From positions 2,604,001 to 2,668,000 of the forward strand of contig NZ_PDJH01000001.1 of the NCBI RefSeq assembly GCF_002564025.1: a stretch of 64,000 bases of DNA, given 5' to 3'. The stretch's first letter is position 1. Every line of letters begins with the position of its first letter. The notes under the pieces are model-generated. The model saw only the letters and a list, made by a program, of their open reading frames with translations. It was not told the origin of the DNA and ran no database searches. The stretch comes from Flavimobilis soli (GTDB lineage Bacteria > Actinomycetota > Actinomycetes > Actinomycetales > Cellulomonadaceae). The position numbers were made by a program, and so were the translations under genes. Positions 18,550 through 28,120 of this stretch are shown in pieces.

Positions 18550-19808
18550 GTGCGGTCAACCTCACTCTCGAGCTGGTCAAGCATCTGGGTCAGTCGGACG
18601 AGCGCCGCGTCGTCGGCGGGCGGGGGGCCGTAGAGGAGCTCGCCGATCTCGGCGGCGCGGCGGCCGGTGGCGCGGCAGACGGCGTCGACGACCTGCGGTC
18701 CTGACGCCGACCTGGGCAGCCCTGTGCGCCGGGCGAGGCGGTCGGCGGTGGCGGCGCGCAGCGCGGCAGCCGCGTGACCGTGGGCGCGGCCGCGCCGGTA
18801 GAGACGTGCGCGGCCGCGCGTCGCCTCGCCCGCCCGCACGACGACGGGCAGCGGCTCGGCAACGACGGGGCCGAGGCGGCGGCCGCGCCAGACGATCGCG
18901 ACGACCATGACGCCACCGGCGAGCCAGAGCATCTGCTCCGCAGGTCCGGGCAGGAGGTCGAGGAGGGACACGCCGCCGTCGCCCTCCTCCTCGGCGAGGA
19001 CCTCGATGGGCTGGTACCAGACGAGCGAACCGGTCCGGCCGAGCACGCGCAGCGCGAGCGCGGCGTTGCCCTCGTCGAGGATCGCGGCGTTCGTGACGAG
19101 GTCACGGGAGGCGAGTGCAGTCACGCGCGCGCCTGCGGCGGTCGTGGTCGAGGCGACCGCGAACAGCGGCTCGCCCGCGTCCGTCGTGCTCCCCGTCGGG
19201 AAGCAGAGCGTCGACGACGCGTCGCCCGTGAAGCCGCGGCCCCCGGCGAGGATCGACTCTGCCGTCGCGGCGTCCGGGTCCGTGCACCCCGCGGTGAGGA
19301 CCGTGGGCGGTGCCGACTGCGGGTGCCGTGCGATCGCGCCGCCGCTCGCACTCGTGACGAGCGTGCTCTGCGGGTCGGCGAGGACGAGGTCGGCGCCCGA
19401 GGCGAGCAGGACGTCGCGCGCCTCGGTCGTCATGAGGTGGTCGTCGAGGACGAGGACGGTCGCACCCGGACGGGCGCGGCGCTCCAGGTCGGTCGTCGTG
19501 CGGACGTGAGAGACGCGCACGCCCTCGCTCCGGAGGACCTCGGCCACGGCCATCGCGCCGTCCGGCTTGGGGTTGTCGGGGGCGTACGGCGTCGACGACG
19601 TCGACGGCGTGACGAGCAGGAAGACGAGGCTGCCGACGACGAGGGTCGCCGCGACCGCGAGCGGCCAGCGCGCGCGGGTGAGGCGGTCGCGCCAGGCCCG
19701 GCGGCCGTCGCCCGGACGCGGGCCGTCCACGGAAGCGTCGAGCGGGACGGCGTCGACGACGGGCGCCCCGAGGGGTGCCCCGGGAGGTGCGGGGAACGGG
19801 GCGGTCAC
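18546..19808 (-). CDS. DUF4350 domain-containing membrane protein
   Basis: A 420-residue protein. An N-terminal helix (WPLAVAATLVVGSLVFLLV) precedes an extracytoplasmic GATase-like DUF4350 region (GAMAVAEVLRSEGVRVSHVR, GATVLVLDDHLMTTEARDVL, ADLVLADPQSTLV). A second helix (MLWLAGGVMVVAIVWRGRRLG) leads to a cytoplasmic helical tail. Two cysteines (AGCTDPD and STLCFPTG) could form a disulphide outside the cell. DUF4350 proteins are usual partners in actinobacterial MoxR/DUF58 clusters; their function is unknown. It overlaps both neighbours by four bases (GTGA at each junction), which is strong evidence for one coupled operon. Confidence 0.8.
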
Positions 19809-20518
19809 GGCTGCGCCCCCGTCCGGCCGAGGCTGACGAGCGGGGCGCCAGGTGCGTCGTCGTGCGAGCGGAGCGGGCGAGTCTGCGCGAGGGCGCTGTC
19901 GAGCGCGACGACGCGCGCGAGCCCTGGGGCGTCGACCGGCCGGTGCCCGTAGAGCACGGCGTCGAACAGTCGAGCCGCGTCGAGGATCGCCGTGGCGTGG
20001 GTCGGGAAGAACGCGCCTGCGTCGGCTGCGGCCTCCTCGGCCGTGCGGCTCGGGACCTCGTCGAGGAGCGCGCGCTCCTCGAGGGAGCGCACGATCGCGC
20101 GGAAGCGTTCGACGGTGGCGAGGGCGAGGTCACCGTTCGCTGTCGCGGCGTCGGAGCTTGCGCGGATCTGCGCGGCGGTCCGGACGTCGTCGCGGGCGAG
20201 GACGCCGCCGACGGTCTGGGCTGCACGCCGACGGCGCACGGGCCCCGCGACGACGAGGGCGATCGCGGCGATGAGGAGCACGACGGCCATGACGGTGATC
20301 GCGATCCACGTCGCGCTCAGGTCGCCGCCGAGCGACGCGAGGTCCGCGAGGCGCTTGCCGATCCACTCGATGACGCGCTGGAGGATGCCCTTCGAGTCGC
20401 GGTACGCGGGCTTGCCGAGCTCCTCGACGAGCATCCGCCGCGCCGTCTCCCGGTCAGGGTCGACGGGCACGCTCACGAATAGGTCCGCCGCGGGGCTCCG
20501 CAGGCTGCCCAGGTCCAT
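19805..20518 (-). CDS. DUF4129 domain-containing protein
   Basis: A 237-residue protein with one membrane helix (TWIAITVMAVVLLIAAIALVV, about 70-90), a short N-terminal external part (ETARRMLVEELGKPAYRDS) and a C-terminal cytoplasmic DUF4129 domain (LALATVERFRAIVRSLEERALLDEVPS with TAEEAAADAGAFFP). In other actinobacteria this domain occurs at the end of transglutaminase-like proteins or alone next to DUF4350. ATG 20518 is three bases after the preceding stop, so it is co-translated with the upstream membrane protein. Function unknown. Confidence 0.75.
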   Translation of the reverse strand: MDLGSLRSPAADLFVSVPVDPDRETARRMLVEELGKPAYRDSKGILQRVIEWIGKRLADLASLGGDLSATWIAITVMAVVLLIAAIALVVAGPVRRRRAAQTVGGVLARDDVRTAAQIRASSDAATANGDLALATVERFRAIVRSLEERALLDEVPSRTAEEAAADAGAFFPTHATAILDAARLFDAVLYGHRPVDAPGLARVVALDSALAQTRPLRSHDDAPGAPLVSLGRTGAQP

Positions 20519-20521
20519 CCG

Positions 20522-21853
20522 TCACCCGTCCTGGAGGCGGGCGGCGGCCGCGGTGAGCTCGACGTCGAGGCCTTCGCGGCGCATCCGCACGTCGATGTAG
20601 AGCAGCGAGATGACTGACGCGAGGAAGGCGATCGTGACCGTGTAGACGATCGTGTACATGACGCCGCTCACGATCGAGTAGACCAGGATCGACGACGAGA
20701 ACATGGCGAAGGCGAGTGCGACCGACAGGGGGATCGCGAGCACGCTCGTGACGACCTGGATGATGAGGTTGGTCAGGATGTACAGGCCCAGCAGCCGCCA
20801 GAACGCTCCGCGGCTCAGCAGCCAGCCGCGCTTGAGGGCGGCGATCGGCCCGAGCTTCTCGAGGACGAGGGCGGGAGCGGCGAGCAGGGTCCGGACGGTG
20901 AACCACGCAAGGCCGACGAGGGCGGCGAGTCCGACGAGGATCCCGGTCAGGACGCCGAGCCCGACGGAGACGTTCGCGCCGACGAGGAAGGCCCCGACGA
21001 TACCTGCGCCACCGGCCGCGACGATGAGCGTCGCGCCGAGGCCGACGAGGAGGGCCAGGACGAGGAGCCAGCCGACCCGAGCGCGGCACGCCTTCCATAC
21101 CTCGGCGACGGTCGTGCGCTGCCCCAGCACCGAGCGGCTCACGGAGAACGTGAGCATGCCTGTGACGATGGGCGAGGCAAGCGCCAGGAGGATCACCGAC
21201 GAGAACTGGAAGAGGAGCTGTGCCTCTTCGTCGCCCGCGACGAGCGCGACCTCGGGGTCGGCCGCCGTGGTGGTCCCGAAGACGGCGTCCACGACGCCGG
21301 GCAGGTACTTCGCCGCGCCGAGCTGGACGAGGACGGCGATCGTCATGATGACGGTCATGACGATCGCGGTCAGGCCGAGCATGACGCGCGGGTTGGAGCG
21401 CAGGGCGCCGAAGGAGCCGTCCAGGAACTCGCCCACGCGCAGGGGGCGCAGCGGGACGATGCCGGGGCGCGCAGCGGTCGTGTGTCCCACGTAGGCGCCC
21501 TGGGAGCCGGTGAAGCCGGTCGGAGCCTGCGGCCCGCCGGGCTGTCCGTACTGGGGCTGTCCGTACTGCGGTTGACCGTAGCCAGGCTGTCCGTACTGCG
21601 GTTGACCGTAGCCAGGCTGTCCGTACTGCGGTTGACCGTAGCCGGGTTGCCCGTACTGAGGTTGGCCGTAGCCGGGTTGCCCGTACTGCGGCTGACCGTA
21701 GCCGGGCTGCGCCGGAGGCGTGCCGGGAGGGGGCGTCTGCCCGTAGCGCGGAGCAGCTGTAGCAGCAGGCGGAGGGGGCGCGTACTGCCCGTAGCGCGGA
21801 GCCGGCCGCTCGTCGGGCGACGGCACGTCGTCGCGCTCGTCCGGGCTCGTCAT
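20522..21853 (-). CDS. membrane protein with Tyr-Gly-Gln-Pro repeats (GP-PDE membrane-domain-like)
   Basis: A 443-residue protein and first gene of the DUF4129-DUF4350-MoxR-DUF58 operon. Residues 1 to about 135 are disordered and rich in Y, G, Q and P, with decapeptide repeats of the type [10 protein letters not shown]. The rest is a multi-helix membrane domain ([98 protein letters not shown]). It resembles the membrane domain found at the front of some glycerophosphodiesterases, but no phosphodiesterase domain is present. ATG 21853 has GGGAGGGAAAGG close upstream; the frame above is non-homologous. Function unknown. Confidence 0.75.
   Translation of the reverse strand: MTSPDERDDVPSPDERPAPRYGQYAPPPPAATAAPRYGQTPPPGTPPAQPGYGQPQYGQPGYGQPQYGQPGYGQPQYGQPGYGQPQYGQPGYGQPQYGQPQYGQPGGPQAPTGFTGSQGAYVGHTTAARPGIVPLRPLRVGEFLDGSFGALRSNPRVMLGLTAIVMTVIMTIAVLVQLGAAKYLPGVVDAVFGTTTAADPEVALVAGDEEAQLLFQFSSVILLALASPIVTGMLTFSVSRSVLGQRTTVAEVWKACRARVGWLLVLALLVGLGATLIVAAGGAGIVGAFLVGANVSVGLGVLTGILVGLAALVGLAWFTVRTLLAAPALVLEKLGPIAALKRGWLLSRGAFWRLLGLYILTNLIIQVVTSVLAIPLSVALAFAMFSSSILVYSIVSGVMYTIVYTVTIAFLASVISLLYIDVRMRREGLDVELTAAAARLQDG
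21561..21710 (-). repeat. five tandem 30-bp coding repeats
   Basis: Five consecutive 30-base units (21561-21590, -21620, -21650, -21680, -21710), preceded by a partial unit at 21541-21560. Each encodes ten residues of the [10 protein letters not shown] type. The units differ at a few bases, so the array is diverged but still in frame; copy-number variation by slippage would be neutral to frame. Confidence 0.9.
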
Positions 21854-21948
21854 CAGGCCTTTCCCTCCCGTTGCAGGCCAGCGCCGCCCCCTGCGGCGCA
21901 CCAGCCGCCATCGTGCCACGAACCGGACCTCCGGCGCAGGAATGGTGG

Positions 21949-21954
21949 CACACT
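21949..21954 (+). promoter_or_regulatory. -10-like element, probable leaderless mtrA
   Basis: CACACT lies six bases (GTCCGC) before the mtrA ATG. It departs from TAnnnT at the first base only; spacing matches other leaderless genes here and no ribosome site is visible. Confidence 0.35.
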
Positions 21955-21960
21955 GTCCGC

Positions 21961-22644
21961 ATGAAAGAACGCGTCCTGGTGGTCGACGACGACACTGCGC
22001 TGGCGGAGATGATCGGGATCGTCCTGCGCGGCGAGGGATTCGAGCCGTCCTTCTGCGCGGACGGCGACTCCGCGCTCGCGGCCTTCCGCGCGAACAAGCC
22101 GGACGTCGTCCTGCTCGACCTGATGCTCCCCGGCAAGGACGGCAACGAGGTGTGCCGGCAGATCCGCGCCGAGTCCGGGGTCCCGATCATCATGCTGACC
22201 GCGAAGTCCGACACGGTCGACGTCGTGCTGGGCCTCGAGTCCGGGGCCGACGACTACGTGTCGAAGCCGTTCAAGCCCAAGGAGCTCGTCGCCCGGATCC
22301 GCGCGCGCCTGCGCCGCAACGACGACCCGGAGCCCGAGCGCCTGACGATCGGCGACCTCGAGATCGACGTGACCGGGCACCGCGTCACGCGCGACGGTAA
22401 CCCGATCCTGCTGACGCCGCTCGAGTTCGACCTGCTCGTCGCGCTCGCCCGCAAGCCCTGGCAGGTTTTCAGCCGCGAGGTGCTCCTCGAGAAGGTCTGG
22501 GGCTACCGGCACGCCGCGGACACGCGGCTCGTGAACGTGCACGTGCAGCGCCTGCGCTCGAAGATCGAGCACGACCCGGAGAAGCCGGAGATCGTCGTGA
22601 CGGTCCGCGGCGTCGGCTACAAGGCCGGTGTCTCGGGCGCGTGA
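21961..22644 (+). CDS. mtrA: two-component response regulator MtrA
   Basis: A 227-residue OmpR-type regulator. The receiver domain has the acidic pocket VVDDD (8-11), phospho-acceptor D53 in LLDLMLPG and the KPFKPKEL switch region; a winged-helix DNA-binding domain follows ([43 protein letters not shown]). Identity comes from sequence and from the mtrA-mtrB-lpqB order, conserved across actinobacteria, where the system controls cell-wall hydrolases, division and osmotic response. mtrB begins four bases after the stop. Confidence 0.97.
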   Translation: MKERVLVVDDDTALAEMIGIVLRGEGFEPSFCADGDSALAAFRANKPDVVLLDLMLPGKDGNEVCRQIRAESGVPIIMLTAKSDTVDVVLGLESGADDYVSKPFKPKELVARIRARLRRNDDPEPERLTIGDLEIDVTGHRVTRDGNPILLTPLEFDLLVALARKPWQVFSREVLLEKVWGYRHAADTRLVNVHVQRLRSKIEHDPEKPEIVVTVRGVGYKAGVSGA

Positions 22645-22648
22645 CCCC

Positions 22649-24409
22649 ATGAGCACGCCCACGCGCCCGCTCGTCGCGCGCGTCCGGCGCAGAGCGACGC
22701 TCGTCGCCGCAGGCGTCCGCCGCGGGGCGCGCCGCTGGCGCACCTCGATGCAGCTCCAGGTCGTCACGACGTCGCTCCTCGTCGGGCTCGTCGCCGTCGG
22801 GGCCCTCGGCGCGTACCTGACGACGTCGATCCGCGATGGCGTGTTCGACCAGCGTCTCGAGGAGATCCTCGTCGAGAGCGCGCGGTCGACCGCCCAGGCG
22901 CAGGCGCAGTTCGACTCGGCCACCGCGGGCACGGGCACGCAGGTCCAGCAGCTCCTCAACGACATGCTGCCGCGCCTGCGCACGGGCGGTGCCGGCAGCC
23001 GCGAGGTGTTCCTGTGGCGCCCCGAGAACAGCACCGCGTCCGCCGCCGTCATCGACCTGACGACCGCGCCCACCCTCAACGGGCTCGTGAGCCCGCAGAT
23101 GCGCGCCCAGACGGTCCGCGGCGAGGGGCAGGTGTGGCAGTCCGTCGCGATCCCGGCGGACCCGGCAGCGGAGGACTCGCGCGTCGTGCCGGGGATCGTC
23201 GTCGGCTCCCTCGTCGAGGTGCCGCTCGCCGGGCCGTTCGAGCTGTACTACGTGTACTCGCTCGGCGGCGAGGCGGAGACGCTCGGCTTCATCCAGCGCA
23301 TCATGGGCGCGGGCGGGGTCACGCTCGTCGGCATGCTCGGCATCATCACGTGGATCACGACGCGGCAGGTCGTGCAGCCCGTGCGCAACGCGGCACGCGT
23401 CGCGGAGCGCCTCGCCGACGGCCACCTCGACGAGCGCCTCACGGTGCGCGGCCAGGACGAGATGGCGACGCTCGCGCGGTCCTTCAACGAGATGGCTGCG
23501 AGCCTGCGGGACCAGATCCGGCAGATGGAGGAGCTCTCCGCGCTGCAACGCAGGTTCGTCTCCGACGTGTCCCACGAGCTGCGCACCCCGCTGACGACGA
23601 TCCGCATGGCGAGCGAGGTCATCCACGCGTCGCGCGACGGCTTCGACCCGGCCGTGCGCCGGTCGGCCGAGCTCCTCGCGCTGCAGCTCGACCGCTTCGA
23701 GGACCTGCTCGCGGACCTTCTCGAGATCTCCCGCTTCGACGCGGGCGCGGCGACGCTCGACGCGGAGCGGCGGGACCTGCGCGACGTCGTCGACCGCGCG
23801 ACCGACCAGGCCGTCGCCCTCGCCGAGCGCAAGGGCGTGTTCCTCTCGGCGGACTACCCGGCCGAGCCCGCGATCGCGGAGTTCGACCCTCGCCGGGTCG
23901 AGCGCATCGTGCGCAACCTGCTCGTCAACGCGATCGAGCACGCCGAGGACGGCCCCGTGGAGATCACGATCCGCCAGGACCGCGAGGCGGTTGCGGTCAC
24001 CGTCCGCGACTTCGGCGTCGGCATGACGCCCGAGGCGGCGTCGCACGTCTTCGACCGCTTCTGGCGCGCAGACCCCGCGCGCGCCCGCACGTCGGGCGGC
24101 ACGGGCCTCGGCCTCGCGATCTCGCTCGAGGACGCCCACCTGCACGCGGGCTGGCTCGAGGCATGGGGCCGTCCCGGCGCGGGTGCGTGCTTCCGCCTCA
24201 CGCTGCCGGTGCGCGCGGGCATCGTGCTGACGACGTCGCCGCTCCCGCTCGTCCCGGAGTCGTCACGCCCGCGCGCGGGCGGCGCCACGGGACCGACGAC
24301 GGGTCAGGTGCCGATCGTGACGATCGACCAGCACGGCCCGAGCGCGCTGCCGGACCTGGCCGCGCTCGCGGCGGACGACGACGCCGACAGCCCCCAGGAG
24401 GTCTCATGA
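22649..24409 (+). CDS. mtrB: sensor histidine kinase MtrB
   Basis: A 586-residue membrane kinase. The first helix (QVVTTSLLVGLVAVGALGAYL, about 35-55) and a second after about 200 extracytoplasmic residues (GAGGVTLVGMLGIITWITTRQ) flank the sensor part. HAMP (VVQPVRNAARVAERLADGHL), HisKA (phospho-acceptor His near 309 in SDVSHELRTPL) and HATPase (NLLVNAIEHAED, DFGVGMTPEAA, GGTGLGLAI) follow. It phosphorylates MtrA. ATG 22649 is chosen as it follows the mtrA stop by four bases; an in-frame GTG at 22628 would overlap mtrA. About 55 extra residues after the kinase core look disordered. Its end overlaps lpqB by four bases. Confidence 0.96.
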   Translation: MSTPTRPLVARVRRRATLVAAGVRRGARRWRTSMQLQVVTTSLLVGLVAVGALGAYLTTSIRDGVFDQRLEEILVESARSTAQAQAQFDSATAGTGTQVQQLLNDMLPRLRTGGAGSREVFLWRPENSTASAAVIDLTTAPTLNGLVSPQMRAQTVRGEGQVWQSVAIPADPAAEDSRVVPGIVVGSLVEVPLAGPFELYYVYSLGGEAETLGFIQRIMGAGGVTLVGMLGIITWITTRQVVQPVRNAARVAERLADGHLDERLTVRGQDEMATLARSFNEMAASLRDQIRQMEELSALQRRFVSDVSHELRTPLTTIRMASEVIHASRDGFDPAVRRSAELLALQLDRFEDLLADLLEISRFDAGAATLDAERRDLRDVVDRATDQAVALAERKGVFLSADYPAEPAIAEFDPRRVERIVRNLLVNAIEHAEDGPVEITIRQDREAVAVTVRDFGVGMTPEAASHVFDRFWRADPARARTSGGTGLGLAISLEDAHLHAGWLEAWGRPGAGACFRLTLPVRAGIVLTTSPLPLVPESSRPRAGGATGPTTGQVPIVTIDQHGPSALPDLAALAADDDADSPQEVS

Positions 24410-26223
24410 ACCGCGTATCTCCTGCGGCCGAGGCCGCCGCGACCTCGTCGCGTGCACGTCGCTCCGTCGCGCGCGGAGCTGTCGCGGCGGCGACGGCGCT
24501 CGCCGCGCTCGCCGGCTGCGCCTCGATCCCGACCGAGGGCCCGGTCGCGCAGGGCGACGTCGTGCTCACCGAGAACGACGCGCTGTTCCTCCAGGTCTAC
24601 GGACCGACGGCCGACGCGACCCCCGAGCAGATCGTGCGAGGCTTCCTGTCTGCGCAGGCGGCCGGCGTCAACGAGGCGTTCGCGACAGCACGGGAGTTCC
24701 TCACCGAGGGCGCTCGCCAGGAGTGGGACCCCTACGGTCAGGTGACCGTCTACTCGGGGGACCTGGGCCTGACGATGGCGAGCGCGCCGTCGGCCGACGG
24801 CGTCGCGGACGGAGCGGGGCCGTCGACCGAGCAGCCGGCCCCCGACCTCGCGGCCGTCGACCAGGTCGTGCTGTCCGGCCCGGCGAACATCGCGGGCGTC
24901 GTGGACGTCGCAGGGCAGTACGTCGAGGCGTCGAAGGACGCGCGGCAGGACGTCTCGTTCGTCCTTGCGAAGGACGCCGCCGGGCAGTGGCGGATCGACG
25001 AGGTCGCCGACGGGGTCCTCGTGTCGCAGCCGAACTTCGCGTCCGTGTACCGCTCGACGCCCGTCTACTTCCTGTCGCCCGACCTCACGACGCTCGTGCC
25101 CGAGCTGCGCTGGTTCCCGCAGCGCAACATCGCGACGAACGCGGTGCGCGCCCTGCTCGCGGGACCGTCGGAGTGGATGCGCGACGCGGTCGTCTCCGGG
25201 GCACCCGCAGGGACCGCGCTGTCGGTCGAGGCTGTCGCGATCGACGCGGCCGGCACGGCGAGCGTCGACCTGACGGGACCGGTGCTCGCGGCGGACGAGG
25301 ACCAGCGGGCGCTGCTCTCCGCCCAGCTCGAGGCGACCCTGCAGCGCATCTCGGGAGTGTCCGACGTCGCCCTGACGGTCGGCGGGGCCGCCCTGACGGT
25401 CAAGCCGCACTCCGACCTCGAGCGCGACCCGGCGCCGGACGGCCCGGCTCTCGGGGTGCAGGCCGGGACGCTCGTCTCGCTCGACGGCCGTCAGCTGTCG
25501 CCGGTCGTGGGGATGCCCTCCCTCGCGGCGCTCGACCCGACCGCGCTCGCGGTGCGCGGCGACGTCGTCGTCGCCCGGCTGGGCGAGGAGCGCCTGGTCC
25601 GGCTCTCGACCGCGGGAGAGGCGACGGACCTCCTCGCCGAGCCTGGCCTCGTCGCGCCGTCGGTCGACCGCTTCGGCTGGGTGTGGACCGGCTCCGAGGA
25701 CCGCGACGGCACGCTGACCGCGGTGCGCGCGTCCGACGGCACGCGCATGGACCTCGTCGTCGACTGGCTCGCCGGGCAGGAGGTGCGCCGGGTGAAGGTG
25801 TCGCGCGACGGCGCACGGGTCGCCGTGCTGTCGGCGGGACCGGAGGGGACGCAGGTCGAGGTCGCGGGGATCGTCCGCGACGCCAGCGGCAGCCCGCAGA
25901 GGCTCAACGCACCTGTCCCGGTGGGCGGTTCGCTCGCGTCGGCGTCGGACGCCGCGTGGGTCGACGAGGTGACGGTCGCGATCCTGGGCGACCGCGCCGA
26001 CGGTGAGGCGCCGGGCGCTGCGACGACCGTGGCGCTCGCCCCCGTGGGCGGCCAGACCGAGACGCTCCAGCCCGTCGAGGCCGCTGCGGGCGTCGCGGCG
26101 GGGCGCGGGAAGCGGGCGGTCTACGTGCGTACCGAGGGCGGGGACCTGTTCACGCGCTCGACGACGGGGACGAACTGGTCGCTCGTGACGACCGGCGTCG
26201 ACCTGTTCACCTTCCCGGGCTGA
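24406..26223 (+). CDS. lpqB: lipoprotein LpqB
   Basis: A 605-residue lipoprotein. The signal ends in the lipobox LAGC, with the lipidated Cys at 38. A GerMN-like domain is present around residues 210-320 (PVYFLSPDLTTLVPELRWFP, VRALLAGPSEWMRDAV), followed by a beta-propeller-like LpqB C-terminal region with repeated short strands. In mycobacteria LpqB contacts MtrB outside the membrane and tunes MtrA phosphorylation. Its ATG overlaps the mtrB stop (ATGA), with AGGAGG four bases upstream, so the three genes form one translationally coupled operon. Confidence 0.95.
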   Translation: MNRVSPAAEAAATSSRARRSVARGAVAAATALAALAGCASIPTEGPVAQGDVVLTENDALFLQVYGPTADATPEQIVRGFLSAQAAGVNEAFATAREFLTEGARQEWDPYGQVTVYSGDLGLTMASAPSADGVADGAGPSTEQPAPDLAAVDQVVLSGPANIAGVVDVAGQYVEASKDARQDVSFVLAKDAAGQWRIDEVADGVLVSQPNFASVYRSTPVYFLSPDLTTLVPELRWFPQRNIATNAVRALLAGPSEWMRDAVVSGAPAGTALSVEAVAIDAAGTASVDLTGPVLAADEDQRALLSAQLEATLQRISGVSDVALTVGGAALTVKPHSDLERDPAPDGPALGVQAGTLVSLDGRQLSPVVGMPSLAALDPTALAVRGDVVVARLGEERLVRLSTAGEATDLLAEPGLVAPSVDRFGWVWTGSEDRDGTLTAVRASDGTRMDLVVDWLAGQEVRRVKVSRDGARVAVLSAGPEGTQVEVAGIVRDASGSPQRLNAPVPVGGSLASASDAAWVDEVTVAILGDRADGEAPGAATTVALAPVGGQTETLQPVEAAAGVAAGRGKRAVYVRTEGGDLFTRSTTGTNWSLVTTGVDLFTFPG

Positions 26224-26367
26224 GCCCGGTCCTCCGGGCGGGGCCCGGTGCGTCGGGGCGGACCCCTGGTCGGTGCGTCCGCCCACAGGTGCCCGCGGAC
26301 GGCGCGGCTCCCTCGACCCCCGACGTCGCGCGCCAGGCGCCCCTGTCGGCGGGACCAGTATCGCCGG

Positions 26368-27171
26368 ATGCTGCGTGAGGTCGTCCGGCTCGTGCTGCCG
26401 CTCGAGTGTGCGGGGTGCGGTCGCCCCGACGTCGTCCTGTGCGGACCGTGCAGCGAGCTGCTCTGCGGAGCGCCCCGTCGGGTGGACGCGGACGCGCCGC
26501 GGCTCGACGTCGCCGGGCGCGACGACCGCCTCCCCGTCTGGGCGCTCGCGGACTACCGCGGCCCGGTCCGCGAGGCTGTCGTCGCGTGGAAGGACCGCGG
26601 GCGCGCAGACCTCGACCCTGTCCTCGTGGCGGGGCTGCGGTCGGCGGCGCGGACGGTGGCTCCCAGCGTCCAGCGCGCCGTCGGCCCGACGACGCACGTC
26701 CTCGTCGTCCCCGTCCCGTCGTCACCCCTCGCGTCGTTGCGGCGGGGGCGCGCGCCGGTCGGCGTGCTCGCGAGCGCCGTCGTCGACGGGTTCCGGGGAG
26801 TGGGCCTGCGCGCGAGCCTGTGCCCCGCGCTCGTCGGACGCGCGTCGGCGCGCGACCAGGTGGGGCTCGGGCAACGGGCGCGGCAGCGCAACGTGAGCGG
26901 ACGGGTCGCGCTGCGGCGTTCCGCACCGGCACGCACGGCGCGCGGGGCGGGTGCCGTGCTGGGCAGCGCCCGCGGGCGCAGCGGCCGTGCCGGCGTGCCT
27001 GGCTGCGCGATCGTGCTCGTCGACGACGTCCTGACGACCGGGGCGACGCTCGCCACGGCCGCCGCGGCCCTCGGGCAGGTGCGGATACCCACGCTCGCCG
27101 CACTCGTCCTGGCGGCCACCCCGGCGCCGCGAGGGACTTTGGTGCTGCCACCCGGGCCCGGTGCGGGATAG
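26368..27171 (+). CDS. ComF family phosphoribosyltransferase-like protein
   Basis: A 267-residue protein of the ComF/GntX type. The N-terminus has a zinc-binding Cys cluster (LECAGCGRPDVVLCGPC) and the C-terminus a phosphoribosyltransferase-like PRPP loop (VLVDDVLTTGATLATA). The middle stretch ASARDQVGLGQRARQRNV is typical of the family. In competent bacteria ComF aids DNA uptake; in non-competent species the role is unclear. ATG 26368 starts at the family N-terminus; CAGTAT six bases upstream could be a leaderless -10. The 144-base gap from lpqB holds only a small inverted repeat at the lpqB stop (CCGGGC/GCCCGG). Confidence 0.85.
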   Translation: MLREVVRLVLPLECAGCGRPDVVLCGPCSELLCGAPRRVDADAPRLDVAGRDDRLPVWALADYRGPVREAVVAWKDRGRADLDPVLVAGLRSAARTVAPSVQRAVGPTTHVLVVPVPSSPLASLRRGRAPVGVLASAVVDGFRGVGLRASLCPALVGRASARDQVGLGQRARQRNVSGRVALRRSAPARTARGAGAVLGSARGRSGRAGVPGCAIVLVDDVLTTGATLATAAAALGQVRIPTLAALVLAATPAPRGTLVLPPGPGAG

Positions 27172-27354
27172 TCTGGCTGCGAGCCAGTTCACCGGTGGTT
27201 CGCAGCAGGACGGTCGTGCCCGAGGGCCTCCGTCCGGGCGGCCACCGACGATCGCGAGGAGGTGATCGGTACTCGAGGCCCACGGTGGCCCACCCCCTCT
27301 GATTCATGCCGGGCGGCCGGAGTTGCCGCCCCACCACCCACGTGGAGGCTCAAA
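27169..27354 (+). promoter_or_regulatory. hpf promoter and structured 5' leader
   Basis: TAGTCT (27169-27174) is a good -10. The predicted leader is about 175 bases. It opens with an 11-pair hairpin (27176-27186 with 27196-27206, one G-U pair, nine-base loop) and has a GC hairpin, GGGCGGC/GCCGCCC (27311-27317 with 27325-27331), before the ribosome site GGAGG. The hpf frame is also open back to a GTG at 27262 abutting GAGGAG, too close to be a normal start. Regulation through this leader is an inference. Confidence 0.5.
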
Positions 27355-27975
27355 ATGGAGATCGCCATCGTCGGACGGCACACCGAGGTGCCCGACAGGT
27401 TCCGACGTCACGTTGAGGAAAAGCTCGCCAAGGTCTCGCAGCTCGCGCCGAGCGCGCAGCGTGTCGATGTCGAGATCACGCACGAGAACAACCCCCGGCT
27501 CTCCGACGTGCGCGAGAGGATCGAGCTCACGGTCCGCGACAAGGGCCCGGTCATCCGGGCCGAGGCGTCTGCTGACGACAGGTTCGCCGCCCTCGACCTC
27601 GCCACCACCAAGCTGCTGGAGCGTCTGCGCAGGTCTCGCGACCGCCGCAAGTACCACCGGTCGAACAACCCCCTCCCGCCGGTCGACGTCAGGCCTTACG
27701 AGCCCGCTCCCGAGCCCGAGCCGGAGCCGCGTGGCCCGCTCGCGCCGGGCGAGGAGATCGAGGTGCCGCTCGGCGACTCGCCCGTGGTCATCCGGCAGAA
27801 GGTGCACGCGGCGAAGCCGATGACGATCGACGACGCGCTCTACGAGATGGAGCTCGTGGGGCACGACTTCTTCCTGTTCGTGAACAGCGAGACGGGCCGC
27901 CCGTCCGCGGTCTACCACCGCAAGGGCTGGAGCTATGGCGTGCTCGAGCTCGACGTCAGCGAGGCGCCCGCGTAG
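27355..27975 (+). CDS. hpf: ribosome hibernation-promoting factor, long form
   Basis: A 206-residue long-form HPF. The N-terminal ribosome-binding domain (MEIAIVGRHTEVPDRFRRHV, VDVEITHENNP, ASADDRFAALDLATTKLLER) is joined by a Pro/Glu-rich linker (PYEPAPEPEPEPRG) to the C-terminal dimerisation domain (KPMTIDDALYEMELVGHDFF, VNSETGRPSAVYHRKGWSYG). It pairs idle 70S ribosomes into 100S dimers in stationary phase or stress. ATG 27355 has GGAGG eight bases upstream. The position between comF and secA is conserved in actinobacteria. Confidence 0.95.
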   Translation: MEIAIVGRHTEVPDRFRRHVEEKLAKVSQLAPSAQRVDVEITHENNPRLSDVRERIELTVRDKGPVIRAEASADDRFAALDLATTKLLERLRRSRDRRKYHRSNNPLPPVDVRPYEPAPEPEPEPRGPLAPGEEIEVPLGDSPVVIRQKVHAAKPMTIDDALYEMELVGHDFFLFVNSETGRPSAVYHRKGWSYGVLELDVSEAPA

Positions 27976-28024
27976 TCGAGACGCCGTAGCGGCGCGGCTC
28001 TGCCGCCCGCACGCACCCCGCACC

Positions 28025-28056
28025 GGGGCCCCGGCCGCTCACCCGGCCGGGGCCCC
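28025..28056 (+). terminator. terminator after hpf
   Basis: A 13-base perfect GC stem (28025-28037 with 28044-28056) with a six-base loop, followed by TTCA, 50 bases after the hpf stop. Confidence 0.85.
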
Positions 28057-28120
28057 TTCACGTGCCGTCAGTGCCCGTGGTGGACGCGCGGGTGTCGGAG
28101 GGGCGCGGTGGAATGGGCTC

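Noticed and set aside
27262..27354. N-terminal extension of HPF from a GTG abutting GAGGAG
   Set aside because: There is no spacing between the purine run and the GTG, and the family N-terminus is at 27355 with its own GGAGG. I treat it as leader sequence.
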